64,000 nt of DNA from NCBI RefSeq assembly GCF_000321225.1, contig NW_004450939.1, positions 484,171 through 548,170 of the forward strand, in the 5' to 3' direction. The number at the start of each line of letters is the position of its first letter. The stretch's first letter is position 1. A program made the position numbers and the translations under genes. Below the pieces are notes generated by a model that saw nothing but the letters and a program-made list of their open reading frames with translations, had not been told where the DNA came from and made no database searches. Source of the DNA: Odobenus rosmarus divergens (lineage: Eukaryota > Chordata > Mammalia > Carnivora > Odobenidae). Shown piece after piece: positions 1 through 10,483 of this stretch.

Positions 1-23
1 AAACTGAGGGTTGCTGGAGTGGT

Positions 24-43
24 GGGGGGTGGGAGGGATGGGG
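24..43 (+). other. Potential G-quadruplex motif in L1 3' UTR
   Basis: Four G-runs of 3-6 bases (24-29, 31-33, 35-37, 40-43) are separated by loops of 1-2 bases, which meets the usual G4 pattern. G-rich 3' UTRs are a known feature of mammalian L1. Confidence 0.6.
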
Positions 44-272
44 TGGCTGGGTGATAGACATCGGGCAGGGTATGTGCTATGGTGAGCACTGTGAATTGTA
101 CAAGACTGAGGAATCACGGATCGGTACTTCTGAAACAAATAATGCAATATATGTTAAGAAAAAAAAAAGAAGAAGAAGAGAGCAGGAGGGGAAGAATGAA
201 GGGGAGTAAGTCGGAGGGGGAGACGAACCATTGGAGACGATGGACTCTGAAAAACAAACTGAGGGTTCTAGA

Positions 273-295
273 GGGGAGGGGGGTCGGGGGATGGG
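273..295 (+). other. Second potential G-quadruplex motif in L1 3' UTR
   Basis: G-runs at 273-276, 278-283, 286-290 and 293-295 have loops of 1-2 bases. It is the second G4-type block in the same L1 3' UTR. Confidence 0.6.
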
Positions 296-448
296 TTAGC
301 CTGGTGATGGGTATTAAAGAGGGCACATTCTGTGTGGAGCACTGGGTGTTATGCACAAACAATGAATCATGGAACACTGCATCAAAAACTAATGATGTAA
401 TGTATGGTGGTTAACAATAAAAAAATTATTAAAAAAAAAAAAAAAAAA

Positions 449-903
449 CAGAAAAAGGATGGAAGTCTTCCTCCCCATGGGCAACTATGGCAACTCAACA
501 GAAGAGGTGAAATTCAAAGCAAGAATGGTGCTCATGCAGAAACAATGGGAAACAGGCAACACAACACCTGATGCATTGCAGAGACTCGATAAATAAGAAG
601 GCAGAGAGGAATAGACAAGTGGGGAGGCAAGGGATGCCCTATTCCCATCTCCCTATATCTGGGGGGGATTTACCCAGCAGGAAACGGACACGGGGAAAGA
701 ATAAACCCAATGGAAAAGCATTTGAACTTCAGAAAAATCTAGGTTTCAGTAATGGGTACAGCGCCCATAGATTATAGTAATCTAGCCAAGCCACATTAGA
801 TCCATAAAATGTTGAGCAAAAATTGGGAGATCACGGTGTAGAGAAAGGAAAGTGGGAGCAGGTGGCAAAAACAGAAAAAGGGGGTGTTATACTAAATGAG
901 GAA
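449..903. other. Unrecognised non-coding stretch
   Basis: The stretch lies between two L1 pieces. It is A/G-rich and contains only one short open frame (571-777, 68 codons) with no recognisable domain. I could not assign it to a repeat family. Because L1 pieces lie on both sides it may itself be L1-derived, but I cannot show this. Confidence 0.4.
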
Positions 904-988
904 AGTCAGTCAGAGAAAGACATGTATCATATGACCTCACTGATATGAGGAATTCTTAATCTCAGGAAACAAACTGAGGGTTGCTGGA
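904..988 (+). mobile_element. L1 ORF2-end / 3' UTR fragment
   Basis: AGTCAGTCAGAGAAAGACAT and TATCATATGACCTCACTGAT are characteristic of the end of L1 ORF2 and the start of the 3' UTR. The last 18 bases (971-988) are identical to bases 1-18 of the window. The piece then breaks off without a tail. In an intact element it would sit just before position 1, so the order here is reversed. Confidence 0.7.
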
Positions 989-1082
989 AAACAAACAGGG
1001 CAGACCAAAAAACAAAAAGCAGAGACAGACAGGAAATGAGGATGTTCTTTAGCCTGGTCAGAGACAACCTCTCTAAGAAGGT

Positions 1083-1132
1083 NNNNNNNNNNNNNNNNNN
1101 NNNNNNNNNNNNNNNNNNNNNNNNNNNNNNNN
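1083..1132. other. Assembly gap, 50 N
   Basis: Exactly 50 undetermined bases. The round size suggests a fixed-size scaffold gap of unknown true length. It separates an unrecognised stretch beyond an L1 fragment from the tail of a SINE. Confidence 0.98.
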
Positions 1133-1192
1133 CTCTATCTCTCATTCTCTCTCTCAAATAAATAATAAAAAATCTTAAAAAAAAAAAAAAAA
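1133..1192 (+). mobile_element. can-SINE, 3' tail only
   Basis: CT-rich sequence is followed by CTCTCAAATAAATAATAAAA, AATCTT and poly(A), as in the end of a plus-strand can-SINE. The rest of the element lies in the gap. Confidence 0.75.
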
Positions 1193-4100
1193 GAAAGCTC
1201 AGCTACAAGGATCAGTCTCCATTAACGGGAGACCCAGGTGGCTTTCCTTCGCCCTCTGCTCCATCCTGATGAAGATCAGTGTCACCTCTACAGTTCATCC
1301 TCAGTGAGCACAAAAACTCTTCCCGAGCCAGTGAGTTACTCTTTCAGGGTAAGTGTGATGGGCACGGCTGCCTGTGCACGGGCCTGTGGTGCCTCAAAGA
1401 CCTTCAACGGTTTTCTGTATTTCTCTCAATTTTAACAGAACCTGTGAGTGACTGAAGTCCACAGTCGCACCAAAAGCTTCCTCCAAAGTTTGCCTCTTGG
1501 AGAATTCAGAGTTCTAAAACTCTAAATGCAGCAAGCAAAAAGCACGGATGTGAGTATTCCTATGTGCTTAAAGCAAGACTCTAAATTTGTCTTCCTTCTC
1601 CTAGAGGAAAACACCACAGTCTCCTGACACCAGAGTTCACTGCTTGGTTTCCTAAGCCACTTTCCCGGTTCAGTTTCAGTCTGGAAGTGTACAGAGCAGG
1701 GAGGGAGGGTACCGCTACTCCATGTGGTTTACATTAATGCTATTCATGATGTTTATCCAAACTCCACAGGAAGCAGCTCACCATATGGTATTCATGTTTG
1801 TGTGTTGCTAAAATACATCCAGAACTCCCATTTTAAAGAAGAATTCATCAATTGCAACATAAATAAAGCACATGCTTCTGCATTTGTTATTGCAAAGGCC
1901 ATTTTCAATCAGGGAGAAATACTGCAACATCACACGGAGAATGCCACATCAAAGTCACCCGAGCCTGCATCTCGACTTGGGGATCAGCTGATACCTACAA
2001 AATGAAAGAGATGCTTAGAAAGGGGAATTTCAAGTGAGAAAGAGTTGGTGGCTTCAAGGAGGAGAGCCAGCGATTCAGTGCAAAAAGGGTAAATTTCCTC
2101 AGCACCTTCCTAACTGAGGACATTGTGCTCATCTCAGGCGGGTACTAAGTGGTGCAGTAAAGCAGCAAATTAGAAGAATGTAAATTCTTTAGTAGGAATT
2201 GCACGCAGGGGAAAAATGCCTCCTAATGCTCATATTTGTTTTCATGTAAATAATGTACACTCTTCCTAAAATCAGACCGGCACAGGCCTAAGTAAGATGT
2301 CAAAATCGCCAAAAGATAATATGCTGGGCTCCAAAATGGCAGAGAAGCAGTTATCTTCCTTCTTGGGTGCAATTCTTGCTGGCAAATGAGGGAGAGCTCA
2401 CCAACGTTGAAATCCAGCAGTTTCGGTCTTTTGCTTCCTCTCTTATTCTTGGTAGACACATGTGTTCTTGCTCTCATTCTCTCTCTTTCTCCCTCTTTCT
2501 GATTTCTTATTACACTAAATTGTATGCTAATTGGTTGAGTGATCCCAGCTGATATCATTTCTATTTTAATTGCTGTAACTGCTATTGTCATTCCTCCCTC
2601 ATCCCTCCCTTTGTCGCCCTTGCGCAGATCTGCTGAGGCCCAGAGCTCTGAGGTCAGTCGGAGCCCCACCATCCCGCAGAGACTGGTCCCCAGGAGCCCA
2701 GTGGGTGAATCACAATCTCTTAGGAGCGGGAGACTTAGGACAGGGGCTCGGATCCCCATCTCTAAAATGTCTTTCATTGGCTTTCTATCAACCTCAACTC
2801 CATCATTTTTCTATCCCTAACTGCTCATGGCACTTAAAGACTATCTCAGCACAGAGCATCTAACTGTAACGTGCCTTGTGTTGTCCACTGGGGACATTAT
2901 TCTCTCGTAGGTTAACCTTATCGCCCTCCCAAGGAAACTTCTCAAGGTCACACGATGCCAAGCACACGGCGCTGTCTGCTGCTTTCTGCTCTGTCCTATC
3001 ATTTAAGAAGGTCCAGCCCCAGCTCTCGGGGAGCTCACGAGCTAGGGGCCCGGATAGAGGCGTTAACGGAAGATTAACAAATACAGCATTCAGAAGGCAG
3101 TTAGCTGAGGATGTGAAGAAGCCCTAGGAGGAAACCTGGGCCATCTGGGGAGTCCAGATCTCCCTGTATAGGATGATATCACAGGTAGGATTAGCAGGAC
3201 GACTAGCAGTTAGCCAGGAAAGGATTGAGACAGAACCATCTCAGGCAGAGAACAAAGGTCAGTGTCTATGGGGAGGTGCGGGTGGGGCATTCAAGGATCT
3301 CAGCAAAAATGGAGGAAAAAACAAAGCAAGGAGATAGCACAATGTATCAAGGACAAATCATATGAGATTACCAACATTCAACCAGAAATTTCTGACCTAA
3401 CAATACATCATTTTCATACATTATGAAATTTGTACTCTCATCTTTCTTTGTATTTCCCAGGCATGCTACCTGTGATTTACTTTTACTTTAAAATACTTTC
3501 CCATAAACAGGGTTTATTAGGTAGTCTCTATCCAGCTGCAAGGAGGGAGGCCAGAGCCCTAATTGAGAATACTCATTCTGGGGGTGGTCAGAATTTGAAA
3601 GACTATAATGGAAACTTCACCTTCCACATGAGGCTCTAGGCTGATCAGCTCCAAAGACTTTCTTTGTTAGAGTAATGGATATGAGAAATGATTTCTCATT
3701 GGTGAAATGAGTGGTGATCAAGATGTGTGTATCGACCGAAATATTGTACAGCATTCCCACTCATGCATGAACAGGGCGTGAGAATCCAGCGAGCCCAGTA
3801 GCCTGTGCAATTAGGAGCAGCGCCTGAGGCTTGATTCAGAAATTGTCCTGGGTCCAGCTGCTGACTCAGAGGATTCTCCTTGTCTGAATCTGGCTGGAAT
3901 GTTAGCTGAATCCTGCTGCTAAATTACTGCCTCTTTGCCTCTAGTGAACCATCCATGCAGGGAGCTGCTGCCGCACTCAAAGGAATCTAGAGGTGGGACT
4001 TTATCAAGCTCATAGTACAGGTTATATGACTCTTTTTGCATCTCCTGGCTAAAAAACATTTGTATATGCAGCAGAATTCGATCTGAGCTCGGCAATTATT

Positions 4101-4734
4101 AAAACCTGATGTCATGGTTGTCCCAATCTAAGAGATCTTAACCCTCCCAACTTTCTACTATCAGAGGCTATAATATCTTCCCCCAAAAGGCTTACTATGG
4201 ATGATTCTATTGGCCTAAGTCAGCTCACAACACCCCTCCAGCATAGTGCTCAGCACAACAATAGGCATGCAGTGGGCAGACAGTCAAATCGTTGATTAAA
4301 TTAGGGTTTTGACACAAGGTAAGACAAAAGATTATAGTTGCATAGGCGAATAAGAGCAAGCTAGAGATTTTTGGAAGAAGGTACTTCCATTCCCTCAAAC
4401 ATGAGACAGAACAGCCACTTTCTTCTCCAAGAGGTTCTTGGGACCATAATGAGAATGAATCCCAGCCCTGCCCAGATGTGGCACAATGGAATTATATTCT
4501 GGTCTTCACATCTTCATGAAGGCCTTCATTTCGTAAAGAATGTTTCATTAATATATCAGTGGGTACTCACAACAAAAAAGTTTGCATAAAGAGGATGACA
4601 CATTCAGAGATGACCCCTTTCAACCCCCTCAGTTAAGAGAGAAGCAGAGGCCCCATGGTCTCACTGATAATCCATGACAGCCCGCACTACATTCCAGGTT
4701 GTTTGAGTCTTGGTCAGCTGTCCATGTCACCAGA
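1193..4734. other. Mostly unrecognised non-coding DNA
   Basis: No SINE or L1 is visible over about 3.5 kb. The longest open frame of the window lies here on the minus strand (2223-2777, 184 codons). Its predicted protein has no recognisable domain, covers a CT-rich low-complexity part (around 2450-2510) and has no supporting exon signals, so I do not call it a gene. A weak L2-like part is listed separately. An L2-end-like stretch near 4220-4305 is too decayed to call. Confidence 0.5.
2985..3110 (-). mobile_element. Weak L2 3'-end fragment
   Basis: GTCCAGCCCCAGCTCTCGGG then GAGCTCACGAGCTAGGGGCC resembles the reverse complement of the L2 end (recalled as TCCCTGCCCTC then GAGCTTACATTCTAGTGG). 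Highly diverged. Confidence 0.35.
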
Positions 4735-4800
4735 CAGTGGCCCTCAAGCTTATGCACGCATCACAATCCCCTGGATGGCTTATTAAAACACAGATCCTGG

Positions 4801-4986
4801 GGCACCTGGGTGGCTCAGTCCATTAAGCGGCTGACTCTTGATTTCGGCTCAGGTCATGATCTCAGGGTTGTGAGTTCAAGCCCCACATTAAGCTCCACGT
4901 TGGGCATGGAGCCTGCTTGAGAATCTCTCTCTCCCTCTGCCCCCACCCCTCTCTCTCTCTCTCCCTCTCTAAAAACAAACAAACCC
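4801..4986 (+). mobile_element. can-SINE inserted in the MER5 copy
   Basis: The head is GGCACCTGGGTGGCTCAG, with the older CTGACTCTTGATTTCGGCTC middle, CATTAAGCTCCACGTTGGGC, a CT-rich part and an A-rich tail broken by C. The flanks CAGATCCTGG and TAGATTGCTAGG look like a decayed target duplication. It shares the CATTAAGCTCCACG variant with the copy at 47943. Confidence 0.9.
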
Positions 4987-4996
4987 CATAGATTGC

Positions 4997-5025
4997 TAGG
5001 TGTACCCCCAGAATGGGTACACCTA
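4997..5025. repeat. Perfect 11-bp inverted repeat
   Basis: TAGGTGTACCC (4997-5007) pairs perfectly with GGGTACACCTA (5015-5025) across a 7-base spacer. It lies inside the MER5 copy, where the recalled family sequence has no such hairpin. Confidence 0.85.
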
Positions 5026-5125
5026 CAATTCAGTAGGGCTGGGATCAGGCCTGAGAATTTGCATTTCTAACAACTTTCCAGGTGATGCTGACATTGTTGG
5101 TTCAAGAACCACACTTCGTGAACCC

Positions 5126-6364
5126 CAGCACTACACCAGACTCCTTTCTTGCTTTTTAACCATCCCACACTCTCCTCCACCTCATCCAAATATACCTGTC
5201 TCTGTACAACCTGGGTCAGCTCTGCTTAAATGACCTCCATCTGCAAACGGAGCCAAACACATTCAAAATAGCACCCCATCTTCCCAAGCTTCTCGGTGGA
5301 GGCCCTGCATTCTTATCACAGGTCTAGCAACTGATCCATCTTCAGGGAACTACAAGGACATGTTTTGTTTTCTTTTCTTTTCTGAAACATAAGGATGTCT
5401 GAGAGGAAGTAATGCAAATGGAGCTTGGAAAAGCTTCTGGGGACCAGATCACACTGGGTCTGGAATAGCAGGTTAAGGCATAGGGTGACCAGCACAGCCC
5501 AGTTTTAGCACTAACAGTTCTGAAGCCTGAGAAACCCCTTTGCTCTGGGCACACCAGGATAGCTGTTTATCTTATAAAGTATGGAGTTCGATTTGCAATT
5601 ACAGACAACAGAACCCAGCCATTCCTTCACCATCCCTGTGTTACCGGGCTTCCTTCTCGGCCCTCTGTCAGGCCCAGCGAGACAAAACAGCACACTACTC
5701 CAGTTCTTCACGGTCTATTGAAGGAGAAAGAGGTAGACAACACATTGTCTTATTACACGCTTTGTACTTGAATGGTGTTTCTGCACCAGAGTCAGAGGGA
5801 TAGGGTTGGGCTTTAGAAGTTTTAGGAATCCAATCCAAGGAAGGGAGACTGAAAGAGAAACGTGTCAAGTTTCAAGACGATGTTTCATTACTGTTGTTGT
5901 TGTTGTTGTTTATAATAGGGAATGCTAAAGTTGCTCACAGGCAAGAGGGTAGAGAATACATGCAGGGGGTTGAGAACAGTGTGTCATTGGGGAAGGGAGA
6001 ATGCAACAGGGACAGTAGAATCACCTAGAGAAGTTTTGGCTTTGCTTTAATGACACAGTCCCATGCTCCTCGCTGACCCTCCATGTTGAGACTGAGCCGC
6101 ATGGAGGACACTATGCAGGAGGAGAGACCGAAGGCATAAAAGAGAGAGGGAATACTTGATAGAGATGGTCCCAGAAGAGGCAGGAGGAAGAATCAGTGGC
6201 AAAACCAGAGGGGTTAGCATTGTATAAGTGCAGTGCTTCCTCCTTGGAGACCCAGCAGGAAGTGTCTCTGGGATGTCCCAATTCCCGCTGTTCAAAGCCC
6301 TTTAGCTCCAGATGCCCATTGTCCTTTCTCTTCGAATCCCAGATACATCCCATCCCTGCGGAGT
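5126..6364. other. Unrecognised non-coding DNA
   Basis: Beyond the (GTT)n microsatellite at 5892-5910 no repeat family or exon is recognisable. Open frames are all below 90 codons and overlap on both strands, as expected by chance. Confidence 0.45.
5892..5910. repeat. (TGT)n microsatellite
   Basis: About six uninterrupted TGT units. Confidence 0.9.
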
Positions 6365-6500
6365 AAACCTTAGGAAATCATCTAACTTCCTGAGTCACAG
6401 TTTGCCTATTTATAAAATAGAGATAGTAATGCCTACCTCAGCGAGACTTGCAGGAGTCAAGTGAGAGAAGACAAGTCAGTCTCAAAGACAGTGTCTAATT
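6365..6500 (+). mobile_element. MIR SINE fragment
   Basis: TTCCTGAGTCACAGTTTGCC, TTTATAAAATAGAGATAGTAA, then GCCTACCTCAGCGAG follow the MIR core order (CTCAGTTTCC..ATAAAATGGGGATAATAA..TACCTACCTCA). Confidence 0.7.
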
Positions 6501-7779
6501 TACATTATCTTCTCATTAAACAACTTCATTTCTTTCACTAGTGTCTTTCTCCCCTACCCCATGCAAAATCCTCTTTGTAGATCCTTCTTTCCCTTACCTG
6601 TGATTATGTAATACCCTTTGAGTTGAAAACCTCTCTCCAGAAAGTGCTTATCAATTTTGCGTACAACTTCACGGGACCGACTGACCATTTTTGGAGCCCA
6701 TCCATGGATTTTCCCAGTTTTAGAGCAGGAATCTATGAAGCTGGACTATTTTATTTAAAAGTGTATCATTTATACACATTTATGGTTTCATTGTTATTTG
6801 TGCATTAGCATAACATATATAACGTTGGTACTATAGTATATGTATATTTTAAGGTAAAGACATACATATTTTGGGGTCTTCTTCAAATTCACTTAAAGGC
6901 ACTCTAAAATTACAACCCCCTCAGAGGAAATTCACATTTTAAGTAACTAGAGTTTAAATAATAAAAGAAAGTACTAGAATTTCCCGGTGACCAGTACCTG
7001 AGGAACACTAGCGGACAGGAGGCATTTTAGGCCTTCCTGGAGGTCTTGGTAGTACCCTTGAAATCACTCCCACTGGGCTGCTGTCTGCTTTTTTACAGCC
7101 TAGTCAGAGCCCGGAGGGGAAGGAAGAAGAGAATGATTAGTATTATCCTAGCCCACAAAGACAAAGAGAGAGCAGTTATTGCTGCTCAACACTTCAGACC
7201 TCCATAGCCTGCCATCATCCATCCCCCCTTAAACAAATGCTGGTTGTCATCGAAATGATGATTATTACTATGCAGTCCAGATCCTCTGATGAATCAGAGC
7301 TGATGAAACACTCCTCTCAAGTCAAGAGACTAAACTATTCCCAGGTGGCCTGATTTATTCCCTGGAAGTTGTGGTTTTCCAAGTGGAACCCTGATCGCTG
7401 AAAAGCCTTCCCTCACCGCATTAGGATGGAAAGTTAACCCTGAAGAGTACGTGGTCTCCAGAGCCGGAATGCAGGGATGGGTACGGGCACTTGTGCAGGT
7501 GACCAGAGAAGAATGCAGCAGTTCCCCCGGAGCGTCCACAAACTTGAATGTGCCTAAGAACCTCCTGGCGGGAGTGTGAGAAGTTTCCTGGACCCCATCC
7601 CCAGAGATGCGGATACCACAGATAGGGCAGGGCCCAGGAATGTCTGTGCTGCTGGGGCGTGCTTCACCCTTTGAGTACGGGCAGGAGCGGGGCAGAGACC
7701 CCTGACCTATGTGACATTAGCTCCCTCCGCACTGGGCTCTCTCCCCCGGTGCTCCCTGCTGCAGGTTTTTTACTCTGCT
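6501..7779. other. Unrecognised non-coding DNA
   Basis: No repeat family, exon or RNA gene recognised. The first part is AT-rich; 7360-7760 is more GC-rich but lacks a CpG-island density of CG. Confidence 0.45.
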
Positions 7780-8170
7780 GGTGCTAGAACGATCTTCCTA
7801 AAATCAAGAGTATATCACTCCCTTATTCGAAATAATGTTGGCTTCAAACCCCAGTGAACTCTACGGCAGAATCCAAATGGCTTAACATGGCGCAAGGAAG
7901 TACATAAGACACCAGCCAAATTTGTTCTGTTTTGTTTTTGTTTTATTTTGTTTTGTTTTCAGCCCCCAGTTGGATCCGTGAGGGCGTGTGCGCATCTTCT
8001 CTCCAGGCCTTCGTTTTGCTCCCGTCAGAGGAAACTTGCGGATGCTCCAGGCCACACCAGGTCGTATCCAGGCCAGTGAAGTGACACTCACCAACGACAC
8101 TCTGTCTCCTGGCTCACCTTCTGTAAGACGCCCTCCCACAGCTCATACTGCTGTCTTGCTCTCATCAAAA
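7780..8170 (+). mobile_element. Possible L2 fragment
   Basis: The order GATCTTCCTAAAATCAAGAG, TATCACTCCCTTATTCGAAA, CAGAATCCAAATGGCTTAAC resembles the L2 region recalled as AGTGATCTTTTAAAA, CATGTCACTCCCCTGCTTAAA, ATAAAATCCAAACTCCTTA. It is interrupted by a TTTTG repeat at 7921-7960 and is strongly decayed. Confidence 0.4.
7921..7960. repeat. (TTTTG)n-like simple repeat
   Basis: Irregular TTTTG / TTTTGT units over 40 bases. Confidence 0.8.
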
Positions 8171-9934
8171 TGAGCATGTCCCTGCTCCATGATTTTTGCT
8201 TCTCGTACTTGCTTTTGACAAAATGAAAGCGTTTCCTTTCCCAAGAGGGTGTAGGGATATGGAGGTCATCCCAAGCAAAAACATTTGTTTCTCAGTGTTG
8301 CTTGTCAGTACACAGGGAGCGTTGAGAACACTCACTCGCTTGGTTTTCCTTTCCAAGCTCCACTTTCACAAGTTCTCCTGGGTATCTCTTTTTTTCCAGG
8401 AAGGAAGCATCAGTAACTCAGCATTGGTGGTCCTGTTAACCCTCCTACCTTGCCGGGAGTAGGAGAAACTGAAACATAGTCCCAACCGTGGAGAACAAAC
8501 ACTACCTCAGGGTTGCCCCCCAAACACCTCCAGAAGGAATTCTAGCTAGAGACCTTTTGTTTGGGTAACTACTGAAGCACCTGAGAAAAGGTGGAGGGAG
8601 AGCTATAAAAATAGAATTAAATGTAGTTTGGATTCTGCTGAAGAAATCCTTGCTACGGTAACCTTCCCAAGAAAGTGTGGCCAAACCCTAAAATTCCCAT
8701 ATCCAAGCCCCAACCCTGCCTCAGAACCTGCTTCCACCGTTCTGGCCCCTCTGCTGAAAATCCCAAACCCACAATTTTCAGAAAAAGTGCTCAATTCTTA
8801 AGTTTTAGAATTTCTATTTCAAATAAAAATTGTGAATATGCTTTCCTTAAAGAATAAATTGATCTGATTAAATATCTTTGAAACCTAAGCTTCTTGCAGG
8901 ATTTATTGAAGTGCTTGTTACATATGAAAACTGGCCCCTCCGTATATATACGTGTATTAATGTATACAGGTATATAGATAGAGATACACATGCACACACA
9001 ACACTCACGAAACTTAATTCACTTGCTATGTTAACAGCCTCATTGGTACTCTCTTATCTTTCAAGAATGGTATGGTTGGCTGCCTTTATGGCCTCATTTA
9101 GCATCTCAAAATGGGCTCTTCTTTTTTGAGAAGGGTTACAGTATGACTCAGCCACTTAGTTAATCTGACTAATTAGCATTCTGTCACCCATTAACAGCAT
9201 TAAAAACAACAACTAGGGCTCTAAATACTTCTCAGATTTCCAAACAGACCTTTTCAGTATCAAGGACATTTGTTGCTCCCTGACCTTGGTGAACTTTTGG
9301 CCTAAATACCCCAGAAGAAGCCCTCCTACTCTCCTTAATAGAGAAGGCATCATTTTAAAGGGCCTCCTAAATTGTCAGCCTCCAAAATTGTACCACCTTT
9401 TCAGAAATACAATTCCAAATTAAAATTCTGTGTCAGGAGGAAAACATTAACCAAATTGCAACCGTTCTTATGAGCCTCATTTAACTCAGGTGCATGAAGT
9501 TGAGAACGCAAATTTACATAAAGCTTGTTTTGAGTTTTGATGTGTCTTTTGGGGGGTGGGCATGGGGGGAATTTATATATTCATAACTATGAACGGGCTA
9601 AATCTAAAATTTAGATATAACATCACAAAATTAAAATTCAGCATTTGCTCCAGGGCAGTGGGGAGAAAGAAAGGGAAAGCTAGCTAAATATTGAGGAAGC
9701 GTAACAGTGTGTGGATTGCGTGCCACGCAAACTTATCAGGTTTTCCCTTACTCAAAGGGGGGAACTTAAAACAGCAACTTCGACGTATCAAAGCAGATTC
9801 AAATTACCCAAGATTCAAAGCAGTTTTTAGCCAATAAAACTTCTCAGAAACAGTAGTCTTTGGAATTAAAAACCCAATGGATATCATAAACATCAGATAG
9901 ACACGGATAGAGAAAATGTCCATTTTTAATTACA
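8171..9934. other. Unrecognised, AT-rich non-coding DNA
   Basis: No repeat family recognised. 8940-9005 is a decayed TA/CA-rich low-complexity stretch. Short opposing open frames only. Confidence 0.45.
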
Positions 9935-10345
9935 TCCTAAATTTTTGCACATTTTTATAAGGAAACATGCCTAGGATCCATTGCTACACTGTTTGAAATA
10001 GTGAAAAACTAGAATCAATAGGAAGTGTATGAAATATAATGATGTATTTTTACAATGGAATACTATTCAGAAGTTAAAATAAATGAACCAGATTTACATG
10101 TATAAATTTGTATGGATGTTTAATACATTATAGTAGTGAAAAACATAAGTTACAAAAAAGATAAAGTATTATGCCATTTATGTAAATTTCTAAAACTCAA
10201 AATACGAGGCTCAGCAGTTTGTTCATTTACATATATTGAAAATATGTACACATGGAGCAGAATGGTATGCACCAGCTGTAGAATGTTCCTTAACTCTATG
10301 AGAGGAGGGGTAGGGAATGCGAGAGTGAAGAATGGGATTGTAAGA
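9935..10345 (+). mobile_element. Old L1 3'-region fragment
   Basis: TTACAATGGAATACTATTCA followed by an AAAATAAATGAACCAG stretch, then AACATAAGTTACAAAAAAGA and TATGCCATTTATGTAAA follow the order of old L1M elements near the end of ORF2 and the 3' UTR. The 144-codon open frame covering 10136-10570 is a chance frame across this relic. Confidence 0.7.
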
Positions 10346-10483
10346 GCCTCAACTGTATCAACGATGCTATATCTAAAACAGAATGTTTTACCTGGAGCAA
10401 ATACAGCACGCATACACCAGAGATTACTTTCAGATCTGCAAATGGGTCAGGTTCTTTCTTTCCTTTCCCCTAGCCCATGCCTT

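Larger units (their letters stand above)
1..448 (+). mobile_element. Young carnivore L1 3' UTR, 5' side outside window
   Basis: The segment runs from AAACTGAGGGTTGCTGGAG through a G-rich part, an internal A/GAA-rich stretch (about 165-182), a second ACAAACTGAGGG motif, GAGCACTGGGTGTTATGCAC and ATGATGTAATGTATGGTG, to a poly(A) tail ending near 448. This order matches my recollection of the 3' UTR of recent carnivore L1 elements. Little decay is visible, so it is probably a young copy. The body, including ORF2, would lie left of base 1 or be missing. The internal A-rich stretch could be mistaken for a second element's tail, but I think it is part of one UTR. Confidence 0.85.
4735..5125. mobile_element. 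MER5-type hAT MITE, split by a SINE
   Basis: The left end CAGTGGCCCTCAAGC resembles the hAT-Charlie terminal repeat CAGTGGTTCTCAA. After the SINE the element resumes with CAATTCAGTAGGGCTGGG, GAATTTGCATTTCTAACAAC and CCAGGTGATGCTGACATTG, all known from MER5 elements. The right terminal repeat is decayed (GAACCACACTTCGTGAAC). It is an ancient non-autonomous DNA transposon without coding capacity. Confidence 0.8.

Noticed and set aside
165..182. Internal A-rich stretch as the end of one L1 and start of another
   Set aside because: The continuation matches what I recall as a single carnivore L1 3' UTR with an internal A/GAA-rich region.
2223..2777. Longest open frame, 184 codons, minus strand
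   Set aside because: No recognisable domain, low-complexity segments, competing frames on the plus strand, and no splice or promoter context. At this length chance frames are expected in 64 kb.
4801..4870. tRNA-like boxes at SINE heads as possible tRNA genes
   Set aside because: The tRNA-Lys-like heads are parts of can-SINEs, followed by SINE tails and target duplications; not functional tRNA genes.
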